Assembly (NCBI RefSeq): GCF_902167145.1
Contig: NC_050096.1
Coordinates: 268,482,622-268,546,621 of the forward strand
Length of the DNA stretch: 64,000 bases
Reading direction: 5' to 3'
Source: Zea mays
Lineage: Eukaryota > Streptophyta > Magnoliopsida > Poales > Poaceae
The notes below the pieces were generated by a model. The model had not been told where the DNA came from, ran no database searches, and saw only the letters and a list, made by a program, of their open reading frames with translations. The position numbers were made by a program, and so were the translations under genes. Below, piece after piece: positions 34,186 through 44,480 of the stretch (the stretch's first letter is position 1; every line of letters starts with the position of its first letter).

Positions 34186-34389
34186 ACTTCACAGTTCGAC
34201 AGTGCAAAATGCTGACCTTCGAAGCACAAACCCGAGACAGAACACCAAATTTTGAGGAATAATAGCAGGAGAAGACAATAAAAAGAAGACGTGTTAACCG
34301 GGTCGCTCAGAATTCTAAAGCAGTGGCCCGGCAGAATTATTTCCAAAAGCATTCCCTGGTAAAATCAAATACCGCAAGCTGGACCTGGG

Positions 34390-34434
34390 ATCTTTGGGTC
34401 GTTTATTTCAAAATCAGCCCAAAGATTGGGGGCT
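34390..34434 (+). promoter_or_regulatory. RetroD polypurine tract on a stem-loop
   Basis: ATCTTTGGG (34390-34398) pairs perfectly with CCCAAAGAT (34418-34426). The 3' arm runs into the PPT, AAAGATTGGGGGCT, ending at 34434. Confidence 0.78.
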
Positions 34435-35079
34435 TGTGGGGGACAGATATCCCCGGGTCCACTAGAAGGATAAAAGACCTCATGAAAGGCCCAAAGGCCC
34501 CATAATTCGTAAGGTCATCCCCCTCGTGGGCCTGGGAGGAACAAACAGTGAGACAGATCAGCGCAAGGCCGGGTCGGAGCGAGCCCAGATGACCCAACAG
34601 CGTCCGAGCGGTAATCACAGCAGTAACCCGACCTTCCCGCACTGGAGCCCCGCACATCGGAACTGGGCGAGGATGAGTCGGTTGAATTATAGGAAGACAG
34701 ACCCAGTTAGTTCACTATTATTCTGGCTCACGTCATTATCATATCCACATGTAATGCCCCACGGTCGAGTATATAAGGCCTAGGGGGCACCCCTTCAAGA
34801 CGATCGATCGAGAGAGACATTATTCATCACATAGCCATCCATCTCGCTCTCTACGTTTTCCAGTACTAGAGAGCTCCCATGTAACCCATCACATAAAGCA
34901 TTCCAGCCAGGACGTAGGGTGTTACGCATCTCAAGGCGGCCTGAACCTGAACATCATTGTCTGCTAATTCTCGTGCGCCTAGCACGAACCATCGAGCTAC
35001 AGTCGATAACACCATCCTACTCCTAAAAAGCACCTTGGGGGGTAACCCTGGGTGAGCGGTCGGACCCGAAACACCGACA
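34435..35079 (+). repeat. RetroD 3' LTR
   Basis: 645 bp, TG...CA, clearly related to the RetroA LTR but with many substitutions and small indels. TATATAAGG at 34770-34778. Confidence 0.92.
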
Positions 35080-35084
35080 CCCTC

Positions 35085-35409
35085 CGAGGGACCAGTTCGA
35101 CTAAGTCATCTGGTGCTGAAGGCGTCGCTAGATGGTAGAGACGCTGCCCTCGCTCGAAGTGGTTCCGCGGAGGTTTTTGATGTGACCATTGACGGACGCG
35201 GCACTGTTGGACTGCGGGTTTCCTGAAGCGTTGCGTCCTGTGTATAAAAGGGGGCGGGGTGGCGCGGGTTTGGTACTCTTTCTGCGCGCCGCAAAACCCT
35301 AGCCTCCTTTTGAAACCGTTTGATCGCTCGCCTGCCCTCCTTGCTCCTGCTCGTTGGAGATCTGGCCCGTGTGAAGCAGACCGCCCGCCGCCGCTGACGG
35401 TACGTAGCC
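35085..35409 (+). promoter_or_regulatory. RetroE antisense gene promoter and leader
   Basis: A canonical TATAAAAGG is at 35243-35251 in a GC-rich context, about 165 bp before ATG 35410. RetroD inserted about 160 bp upstream of the TATA box, so distal promoter elements may be displaced. Confidence 0.6.
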
Positions 35410-38400
35410 ATGTCGTCCTCTTCCTCTTCTGCTGCCGATACACCGCCGGCCGGCGCATCGTCTGAGGACACACTGAGCAACGTGGCGGCGGAGGAGTTGC
35501 ATCCTGGTGACACAGTGGAATTCAGCGTGTCGTGGATGTCCTCGGTCCGCGTGCAAGACATGCAACAGCTTGGATATTTTGGCGGCGGAGTGGCGCGTGT
35601 CCCGGGGGCGGAGGAGGTCCCCGAGCCAGAAGGCGAGTTGGTCGTCTTCGAGGCCTTTTTCGCCGCTGGCCTTCGTCTGCCTGCGCATCGATTCGTGGCG
35701 GAGGTCCTGCGTAGATTCGAGGTCCAGGTCCACCAGCTGACGTCGAATGTCGTGGTGGCCCTGGCAAAGTATGTCTGGGCGACGACTTCGTACGACGGGC
35801 AGCCCTCTGTGGAAGTCTTCGCGAAACATTATTGTCTGCATTGGCAAAAGAGGAAAATTGGACATAAATTGCACAATTTGGATCTTGCACATTTACACCA
35901 AAGACCGGCATAACTTCGATGGAAGTCGTGGAGTTGGTTCCCTGTGCCCGCAATAAATGGGCAACTGGTGGGAATTCTGGTTTTACGTTTCAGAAGGCAC
36001 AATCGAAGACCACTCAGGGCTCCTCGTGGCTGTCATGTGCTCACATTATTATGTAGTGTGCCCGTAGTTTGAGGTAGCGGAGGATGATGAAGACGAAGGA
36101 GCCCTTCGGTGCGCTGTCCGCATGAGTAGCGGGCGCGACCTTGTTGAGGAGTTTGTCGAGTATGGGGTATGGCCCTTGGCGCATGGCTGGGCGCTGGGCG
36201 AAGTATGCCCTCGCAAGATGCCCTCCCGTGGTGGGATGTTGGTGCAAAGTCCTACCTTCGCGCTGGATTTGCATGGTCGAGATCCCGCCGCATTCGTGCG
36301 TGAAGCGGAAGACGGTGCGGCGAGGATCGTGGGGCGCTACGTGCCGAAGACAGAGGGTCTGCGGAGCTGGGATATCCGTGGGTCCAATGACAGGCTGAAT
36401 CGGGTCTTCGAATTGAACCGCTTGCCGTACGGTGGTTATCCCGAGGAAGACGCCACCGACCGCCGCGTGAAGAAGCCGATGGGCGGTACCGAGGAAGGGC
36501 CTTCGCAGGAGGCTGCCCCAGCCACTAAGAAGAGAAAATTAGGTACTATAATGGGGGGAAAGGGGGTGTCTGATAATTTTGCTGTGGAGTTGATGGGGAC
36601 ATGTGCAGCCCCCGGGGGAAGGATGTCTTCGCCCGAGCTCCGGGAGTCTTCGGCGCGAATGCTGGAGGTTACCGGGGGTCGGTGGCCAAAAAATCTTCCG
36701 ATCCCCTGGGCAGAGGGCGAAGACATGTCTACGTCTCGTATAGCTCGTGGCTTGAGGATTTTCCCTTACGGACGGAATATTCATGCTGTTGTGTCGGCAG
36801 TGATGAACAAGGATCGCCATGATGCTGTGCAGAAGCGTCGGGCGGTTATCAGGCTTCCCGATCCTAGGCGTGAGGCGAAGAGAGCGCGGGGGAGCGCGAA
36901 GGCTGCTGCCCCCGGCGGTAGCCAACCGACGCCGGCTGTGAAACCGGCCGCGCTCGGATCCAGCAAGGTGTCGGAGAGCGCGAAGGCGGTCATCGCCGGC
37001 GGAACCAAGCCTACCCCGGGCGAAGCTGCGAAGGTTCGGGAGATGCCTTCGCCGGGGAAACGCGTTGCCGACTTCGGCACGAATATTAGCGTGGACGACT
37101 ATTTCGTTGGTAAGTAAGGTTTTTTCTTCTTTTTTTTGAGGTTTTCTGACCGGTGATACGTTGCAGGGTCGGGCGAGGGGCAAATTGTTGTTGTCCCGCC
37201 TGCGGTGGCAACCACGGCGTCAACCGTGGTGGTTGGGGTGAAGGGTGGCGCTTTCTGCGCAAGCGGCGAGATTTCGTCGGCCGCTGCCGTCAAGGACGAG
37301 GCGAGCTCCATGTCCCACCGGCTGAGGGAGGCATCGCAGCAGCTGTCGCAGCAGCTAAGTCAAGTAAGTTGAGCTGGACTTCGGTGTTTGCTGTTTCCAT
37401 GGGGATTGTGGTCTCATGTGTTTCTGTCAGGCGGCCGACTTCGCCGACCGCGTGGCATCGGGTGCCCTTACTGCAGATGTGGCTGCCGAAGTCGAGAGAC
37501 TTCGGGCGCAGCACGCGGATGCCGTCCGGGAGAAGTCAGCTGCGGAGAGCAAAAACCGTAGGCTGGCGGAGAAGGTGGCCGCCCTGGAGGCCGATAAGAC
37601 GGACCTCCGGCGCCAGCTGGTGGAGGAAAGGAGGGAGGCCAACCAGGCCATCGCCGAGGCGCAGGCTGCGCAGGCGGAGGCCAAATTGGCGCGGGCGGAG
37701 GGAAGTCTCGCCAGCCAACGCGCCGAGAAGTGGGAGGTGAGGTTCAACGCTCTGCGCGACCGCGTGGACAAGGTCGAGGCCTCTACGTGCTCGGAGGTTG
37801 AGCGGACGCTCGCACAGCTCGTGGACTCGTACCGCGAGCTGGGTGCGTGGACTGCTGACTTCGAGGTGCCCGACCAAGAGGCGGGCCTTCGCTTCCTCGA
37901 GTGGTTGCAAGAGGAATTGCTGGTACTCCCGAGCATCATAGAGGGTTTCATGTCCTATGCCTCCCTCGTCACCTGCGAAGGGGCCATGAATGCGCTGTCT
38001 CACCAGGGCTGCAGACACTACAAGGTCTTCGACCAATCAGACGAGAGCTTTGAACGTGAGATCTTTAAGGCCGAAGACCCTGTTGTGAAGCAGTCAGCGG
38101 GGGCACTTTTTGATAGGATGTGGGGGGCGCATGGTCGGGAGGCTGTCAGGGAGCGACCCGACCGGGCGAGAGAGCAGGTGACGATTATTATTTTGTTGTG
38201 GTTTGTTGCGCGTGGGTATGTGTAGTTTTTGCTGAATGAATGTGCTGTTGCTGCAGATGGAGCGTGCCAAGGACGTCAAGGACGTCAGAGGTCTGGTCGG
38301 CGCGCCGCCCGAGGCTGCGGAGGTCAAGCCGGTGCTGCCCTCGAATGCCGGTGAAGGCCCATCGGACGCACTCGTGCCTGCTGTGGCCGACGAAGACCCT

Positions 38401-39048
38401 GTGTCGGCCCCTGTGCCGACGGTCGAAGGCGTCCAGGAGGTGGTGGCGGAGCCGGCAGTCGAAGGCCCTACGGTCGCGCCCGTGCCCTCGCAGGTGGCTA
38501 AGTAGTTGAATAGGTGCAGGGGAGTTTGTAAATTTTGTCTACGTGTTACTGAACCTCGGTTGCTGCGCAGGTTCAGGGTTTTGGGCCTGCGCACGCAACC
38601 GCTACTGACAGTGCTAATTTTGTGGCGGCTTCGACTGTGGTTGCGGAAAATGATTCAGATGATTCTGTGTCTAAGTTTTTTTGAGTCTGATGATTCTAGG
38701 AGTTCAGTTGTGTGGACGGAAGAGTCTTCGGATGAGGACTTGGATTATTTTGCGGCATTTGATGTGGCTGCGGCGGAGGCTTCTCCGCATGTGATGGATG
38801 CTGAAGCTCTTCCTGGTCCGAGTGCTGGGCGTAAGCGGCGAAGGGCGGTGGCGAAGCGTAGAGTGAGTGAGGTGGAGGGTGGTCGTCTTCGTGTGGACAG
38901 GGCTGGCAAGCGGGAATTGTTGTCTTCGCTGGTTGGGGCGAGTGTAGGTGAGGGGGAGTTGCAAAGTCTTTTTGAGGGTGAGGAGCTGAGGATAATGTTG
39001 TTTAACTACAGGGAGATGGGTATCATCCCGAAGGTTGAACCAATGTAA
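35410..39048 (+). pseudogene. RetroE antisense multi-exon gene, largely open
   Basis: ATG 35410 (MSSSSSSAADTPPAG). The first block (FEAFFAAGLRLPAHRFVAEVL) aligns with the RetroB gene, then is disrupted between about 35850 and 36068 by frame change and stops. From 36069 exons are open to 37109, then 37167-37363, 37431-38177, 38257-38493 and 38571 onward. Introns 37110-37166, 37364-37430, 38178-38256 and 38494-38570 all have GT...AG ends, and every junction keeps the frame. Exon 37431-38177 is a coiled coil (AEVERLRAQHADAVREKS). The last exon has a seven-T run at 38676-38682 where the frame changes; the frame beyond it encodes acidic sequence and a basic GRKRRRAVAKRR motif and stops at 39046-39048. 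Nuclear location is inferred from that motif. Function unknown. Confidence 0.78.
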
Positions 39049-39213
39049 GGTGTGATGTCCTCGCTGTATCTATGTAACTATAATTTGTATGATGATTTGT
39101 ATGATGAGGCTGTGTGCCTTCGCTGATCCGGCCGTGCCCGTAGGGGACTTGTGCACTTGATCTAGCGCGTTTATTATGTCGGTCCGGCTGCACCTGTAGT
39201 CGGTTTTTGCGCG
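39049..39213 (+). other. Convergent intergenic spacer in RetroE
   Basis: Short AT-rich 3' flank of the antisense gene leading into the 78-bp array. A partial array unit begins near 39180. Confidence 0.5.
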
Positions 39214-39525
39214 GATAGTCTTTTGAGGGAGACTTCAATTTTGCGCACTTGTTGTGCTAGTCCGGCTGCACCCTTAGGCGACTTTTGCACGGATAGTCTT
39301 TTGAGGAAGACCTCGGTTTTGCGCACTCGTTGTGCTAGTCCGGCTGCACCCTTAGGCGACTTTTGCATGGATAGTCTTTTGGGGAAGACTTCGGTTTTGC
39401 GCACTTGTTGTGCTAGTCCGGCTGTACCCTTGGGCGACTTTTGCATGGATAGTCTTTTGGGGAAGACTTCGGTTTTGCGCACTTGTTGTGCTTGTCCGGC
39501 TGCACCCTTAGGCGACTTTTGCACG
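39214..39525 (-). repeat. RetroE 78-bp tandem array
   Basis: Four full units start at 39214, 39292, 39370 and 39448, exactly 78 bp apart, with partial units on both sides. The core word is GTCCGGCTGCACCC. The array lies between the convergent ends of pol and the antisense gene. Because 78 is divisible by three, open frames run through it on both strands; I take them as a by-product. About 39526-39760 is non-coding. Confidence 0.92.
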
Positions 39526-39760
39526 GAGTGTCGCACGCGAGGGTAGCCAGCGCTGCCCCTCGCGGTGACTTCGTTGTGGTCGAATGCCGAAGACCGTCGA
39601 TGCAGTCTTTTTTCGACGTTGTAATTTTTTGCGGGGGATTTTTTGCGTGTATATTACATGGCTCCGCCTCATTAAAAACCTCACCCCCCGGGAGGAAAAG
39701 AGTGCGGGCCGGAATAAAACTATTTAGTGAATTACAAGGGCGGGCTGGCCCTGAGGAGTC

Positions 39761-40703
39761 AAACAAAAATTTGCGGAGATTATCAATGTTCCATGAATGC
39801 TCTAAGTCTTCGCCGGATGGCATTGTTAGCCTGTACGCGCTGGGGGACGCCTTCGTCTTGACGATGAAGGGGCCCTCCCACTTTGGCTCTAGCTTGCCCC
39901 GGGACTCTGTTCGAGTTGTCCGGACGAGTACGAGGTCTCCTTCGCTGAATTCCCTCGAGATGACTGTGTGGTCGCACCATGCTTTTGTTTGAGCTTGGTA
40001 TTTGTTTAGGGTCTGTAGGGCGAAGACACGGTAGGTCCTTCGAAGTAGGCTCGTCTACGTCGGGGACGGCTGAAGTGATTGTCCGTGGTGACCCATGTTT
40101 TATTTCTTGTGGGGTCATGGCCTCCGATCCATATAGAAGGCGGAAAGGGGTGAACCCAGTCGCCCTGCACTCAGTCGTGTTCAGCGCCCAAACCGCTTCA
40201 GGTAACAGGTCGGCCCACTTGCCTTTCTTGTCGTCGAGGAGCATTTTCTTGACGGCTGTGAAAATTTTACCATTGGCGCGTTCCATGACTCCGTTGGATT
40301 GCGGGTGGTACACTGAGGCGAAGGCAAGCTTGGTGCCAATGGAGAAGTAGAAATCCCTGAAGTCTTGGCTGTCAAATTGCTTGCCATTGTCAACTGTGAG
40401 CTCGGATGGGACTCCGAATCGTCAAACAATGTTTTGCCAGAAGAATTTCTGGGTAGTCTTCGATGTTATCGTGGATACAGCCCTCGCCTCGATCCATTTG
40501 GTAAAATACTCGACGGCGATGAAGGTGAACTTGAGGTTCCCTTGGGCCGTGGGTAGAGGCCCGACAATGTCCAGGCCCCAGCGCTGAAGGGGCCACGTGT
40601 GGGCGATTAGCTTTGTGAATTGCGAAGGGCTTCCCGAGCGTGGAGAAAACTTCTGGCAGGCTTCGCAGGACCTTGTGACCCGATTTGCGGCGCAGATCAT
40701 GAC
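39761..40703 (-). pseudogene. pol: RetroE integrase, C-terminal part
   Basis: Continues the integrase interrupted by LTR-Z: ICAANRVTRSCEACQKF (zinc Cys pair), LQRWGLDIVGPLP (first catalytic Asp). A TGA near 40422-40424 interrupts where the next residue precedes RFGVPSEL. The catalytic Glu segment YHPQSNGVMERANGK starts near 40310. The tail shows VWALNTTECRATGFTPFRLLYGSEA. A frame change near 40000-40040 precedes the final EHSWNIDNLRKF block at about 39770-39800. Confidence 0.85.
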
Positions 40704-41394
40704 TGTTGGGGGCCTTCGGCTTCCGAAGGTCCTTAAAAACATGACTTGACAATGTTTTCCAAGTGAAATATGTGAACAGGTATCTTCGGATTCGGATCAT
40801 GAGCATACAGAGCATGGTCAGGACGAAGCCTGAGCGAGACGAAAAGTGATTATGACGAAGGACAAGGTTATCACAAAGCTGTGCGCAGGAAAGCTTCGGC
40901 ATGACAACAGAAAAGGGGAACCGACTTAAAGATGAAAAGGCAAATCAGACCTCGAAGAATTACTGTAGAGTTATTAGCAAATGTAAAGAGCATGAATGTA
41001 ATTTTACATGGGCTACGTGCCTTGCCTATAAATAGATGAACAGTACTCCCGTACTGTTCACGTTGACTTGACATTCGCTTTTGCATCACGCTTGTACTCT
41101 TGCTTTCCTTCAAATCGAAGGTACATTTATAATTTGTTATTGTTAATATGGTAATACAAATAAAAAATAAGTTGATAATAATGTTTAACTGTTTATGTTA
41201 TTTTTCGTATTTCGTATAGGAATTCTTCCTCATCGTTTATCGTGCTTCCGAAGGATTTTCCTTCACAACCTTCGTCTGGGATTCATTATATCCGAAAGGA
41301 AATAATGTCTCAGAAGGACGAAGGACTTTAACATTTAACACTTTTTATGTTGTCTTGTTCTTAACTCGAAGCTGTTGAGAACAAGTCCCCAACA
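40704..41394 (+). repeat. LTR-Z, solo RetroB-type LTR inserted in RetroE integrase
   Basis: 691 bp, starting TGTTGGGGGCC and ending CCCCAACA. Clearly the RetroB LTR family but diverged. TATAAATA near 41029. No internal domain remains. The bases AC before it and TTGGCGCCAAC after it look like scraps of PPT-side and PBS-side internal sequence, and no clean 5-bp duplication flanks it. Confidence 0.85.
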
Positions 41395-44300
41395 TTGGCG
41401 CCAACAATGGCGGGCCAGTAAAAACCTTGACGGATCACTTTTGCGGCTAGGGCCCTAGGCCCTGCGTGAGAGCCGCAAGTCCCTCTGTGGACTTCGCGCA
41501 GGATTTGGACGCCTTCGGTCTCGGTGACACATTTAAGCATGGGTTGACTGACCCCCTTCTTGTAAAGCTGACCTTCGATGAGTGCGAAGTCCCAGCTTCG
41601 ATGTTTGAGGCGCTTGGCCTCGTTGATATCGGTTGGATGATAGTACCCCTGCAGGAACAGGGTTATTGGTGCTCGCCAGTCTTCAGTCATGATGAGGTTG
41701 ACTATGCGGTGGGCCTCGCTGTCATTGGTTATTTGGAGCCCCTCTAGGCTGCGGACGGCTGTCGTGCCGATGACATGGTAGAATACGTCGGAGGGTAGGG
41801 CCTCACCTCTGGCGGTTGCCTTGGCCAATGCGTCGGCCTCCTCATTCTTGGCTCGGTCCACATGCTGCAAGGTGAAGCCTTTGAATTGCCTCTCGAGACT
41901 GCGGATAGCCACGAGATACTGCATAAGTGCGGGGTCCTTCGCTGTGTAATCTTTCTCGACTTGGCCGGCAACTCCCATGGAGTCTGTTCTGATGATGCAG
42001 GTAGTGACACCAAGTGCCCTTAGCTTGCGAAGGCCGAGGATGACGGCTTCGTATTCTGCTATATTGTTGGTGCATCTGTCAGACTCCAGAGCAAAGCTGA
42101 GGCGTGCTGCATATCTGTGCTTGACCCCTGTAGATGAAGTAATGACTGCAGCTGTGCCTGCCCCCGCATGGCACCATGCGCTGTCGCAATGGATAGTCCA
42201 CACCTTCTCTACGGACGTGTCCGGCAACGTTATTGGCCCGGTCCAGTCGACGATGAAGTCTGCCAGGACTTGTGATTTGATGGTTGTCCTGGGCTCGAAG
42301 GTGATATGGTAGCCGGAAAGCTCGGTTGTCCATTTGGCGATTCGGACAGATGCCTCCGGATTTCTAAACAATTCGTCGAGTCCCCTGTCTGAGGTGACCC
42401 GTACCTTGAATGCTTCAAAATAATGGTGCAATTTGCGCGAAGCCATAACAACTGCGTAGGTGACTTTTTCCAGTTCTGTCATGTTGCATTTTGATGTCGT
42501 GAGTACTTCGGAGACGTAATAAACTGGACATTGCCTGATCGTACCCTCTCTGTCCTGCTCTTGGACCAGTGCTGCGCTGACCGCGTGCGGCGAAGCTGCG
42601 ATGTAGAGCAACAGGGGTAGCGAGGGGTTGGGGCTTGTAAGAATCGCCAACTCTGACAGGTGCTGCTTTAGTGAAGCAAAGGCTGTCGCTTGCTCTGGTC
42701 CCCATGCGAAGTCTTTTGCGCCGCGGAGTGTTTTGAGGAAAGGTAGGCTTCGCTCTGCGGACTTGGAGATGAATCTGTTGAGGGCGGCCAATCTGCCTGT
42801 CAGTTGTTGGACGTCTCTGGCTGACTGCGGGGGCGTCATGTTGATGATGGCCTGGATTTTGGTCGGGTTGGCTTCGATCCCGCGGTGCGACACCAGGTAA
42901 CCTAGTATTTTCCCCTGGCGAACGCCGAAGATGCACTTTTCGGGGTTGAGGCGAAGTCGTGCGTCTCGCATGTTCGCGAACGTTTCAGCGAGGTCAGCCA
43001 AATGGTCTTCCTTGCTTCTGCTGGCGACGACGATGTCGTCCACATACGTGAATATGTTTCTGTCGACTTGGCTCTCAAGCACCGTTTTGGTGAGTCGAGA
43101 GAATGTGGACCCAGCGTTCTTAAGTCCCTTCGGCATTCTGATGAAGCAATACGTGCCGAAGGGTGTTATGAAGCTGGTGCTGGCCTTGTCTTCCTCCTTC
43201 ATATATATTTGGTGGTAGCCGGAAAAGCAATCAAGGAGTGACATGACTTCGCACCCGGCCGCACTATCGACGATCTTGTCGATCCTAGGCAGCGGGAAAT
43301 TATCCTTGGGGCAGGCCTTATTGAGGCTGGTGAAATCAATGCACATCCGCCACTTGCCGCTCTTCTTCTGCACCATTACTATGTTGGCGAGCCACGTAGG
43401 GTAGGCGACTGGCTCGATAAAGTTGGCCTCAAGCAGGCGGTGTACCTCGGCCTTGGCGGCTACTGTGTTCTCATCAGACATCTTGCGCAGCCGCTGTTTC
43501 TTCGGCCTCACCGAAGGGTCGATTCCCAAGCTGTGCTCGATGATAGAGTGACTGACTCCGACCAGGTCGAGGGCGGACCAGGCGAAGACGTCTTTATTTT
43601 TGGACAGACAGCAGAGGAGTCTCTCCTCGTCATGCGAAGTGAGGTCTTCGCTGATGATGATTGTTTGCTTGGGCGTTGCCTGGTCGAGGGGAACAGTCTT
43701 GGTCCCATCGTTGCTCTGCAGCTGTGCCTTTTCATGCTCTTTGGCGATTGGGGTGGCAGACTCTGGGACCTCGCGCTGCGCCGTGAGGCAGTGTACGTTC
43801 CTTTGCCCTGGAACGAAGTCTCTTTCTATATTGCGCGCGGCCTGTTGGTTGCCGTACACTGTGATTGCACCTTGCGGACCCGGGATCTTCATGCACAGGT
43901 AAAGTCCGTGAATGGCTGCCTCAAACTTGTTGATGGAGCCCCGACCCATTATGGCGTTGTACGGGTACACCATGTCGACGATGTCGAACGTGACTTGCTC
44001 ACTTCGTGCATTGGGTGCTACACCGAAGGAGAGGGGTAGCTCTATTTTGCCGACAGGAAAGGTGCCCTTGCCGCCGAAGCCATACAGTGGGTTGTCCGAA
44101 GGCTTAAGCAAGCTGTGGCTGATGCCCATGCGGTCGAAGGCATGGAGGAAAATGATGTCCGCCTGGATGCCATTGTCGACTAAGACTTTGTGCAGGTCCC
44201 AGCCTGCCACGCTGCAGTTGATAACCATGGCGTCGATGTGGGGTGCGCTGCGCAGGTCGAAGTCTCGGGCGTCGAAGGTCAATGGCACATGGGACCACTT

Positions 44301-44480
44301 TGTCTGCACGACTGGACCAGTGACGGCGACGTGGTTGATGTTGCGGTAGTGGTCCCTCTTCTGTCGCTTTGTGTCGAAGTCGGCGCTGGACCCCCCAGTG
44401 ATCATGTGAATGACTCCGCGATAGTGCTGATCGGCGAAGTCTTCTTGTTTTGGGGCTTGGGGTGGTGGATGTTTTGCTGT
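41395..44480 (-). pseudogene. pol: RetroE Pol: protease, RT, RNase H and start of integrase
   Basis: One open frame (it remains open upstream to 44903, overlapping gag). Order: protease VLVDNGIQADIIF; RT with WLANIVMVQKKSGKWRMC, LPRIDKIVDSAAGC, LLDCFSGYHQI, catalytic YVDDIVVASRS and LGYLVSHRGIEANPTKI; RNase H with HCDSAWCHAGAG, NNIAEYEAVILGL, RTDSMGVAGQV and EEADALAKATA; integrase N-terminus to GFYWPA, where LTR-Z interrupts. No stop occurs in over 1000 codons, so damage is confined to integrase. Pol is offset from Gag in the direction of a -1 shift. Confidence 0.9.

Larger units (their letters stand above)
32114..35079 (+). mobile_element. RetroD, right segment to 3' LTR
   Basis: Continues RetroD from 1416: minisatellite, TAC microsatellite, small acidic antisense ORF, 3' non-coding sequence with two stem-loop modules, PPT and 3' LTR. 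Every block has a RetroA counterpart in the same order. The 5' LTR is outside the window, so the TSD cannot be checked; the bases after the LTR are CCCTC. Confidence 0.9.

Noticed and set aside
39174..39546. Open frames on both strands of the RetroE 78-bp array, encoding 26-residue repeats
   Set aside because: Unit length is a multiple of three and the unit lacks stops by chance; there is no start context or link to neighbouring genes.
40704..41394. LTR-Z as the end of RetroE itself
   Set aside because: It interrupts the integrase reading, is of RetroB type and points in the opposite direction to RetroE.
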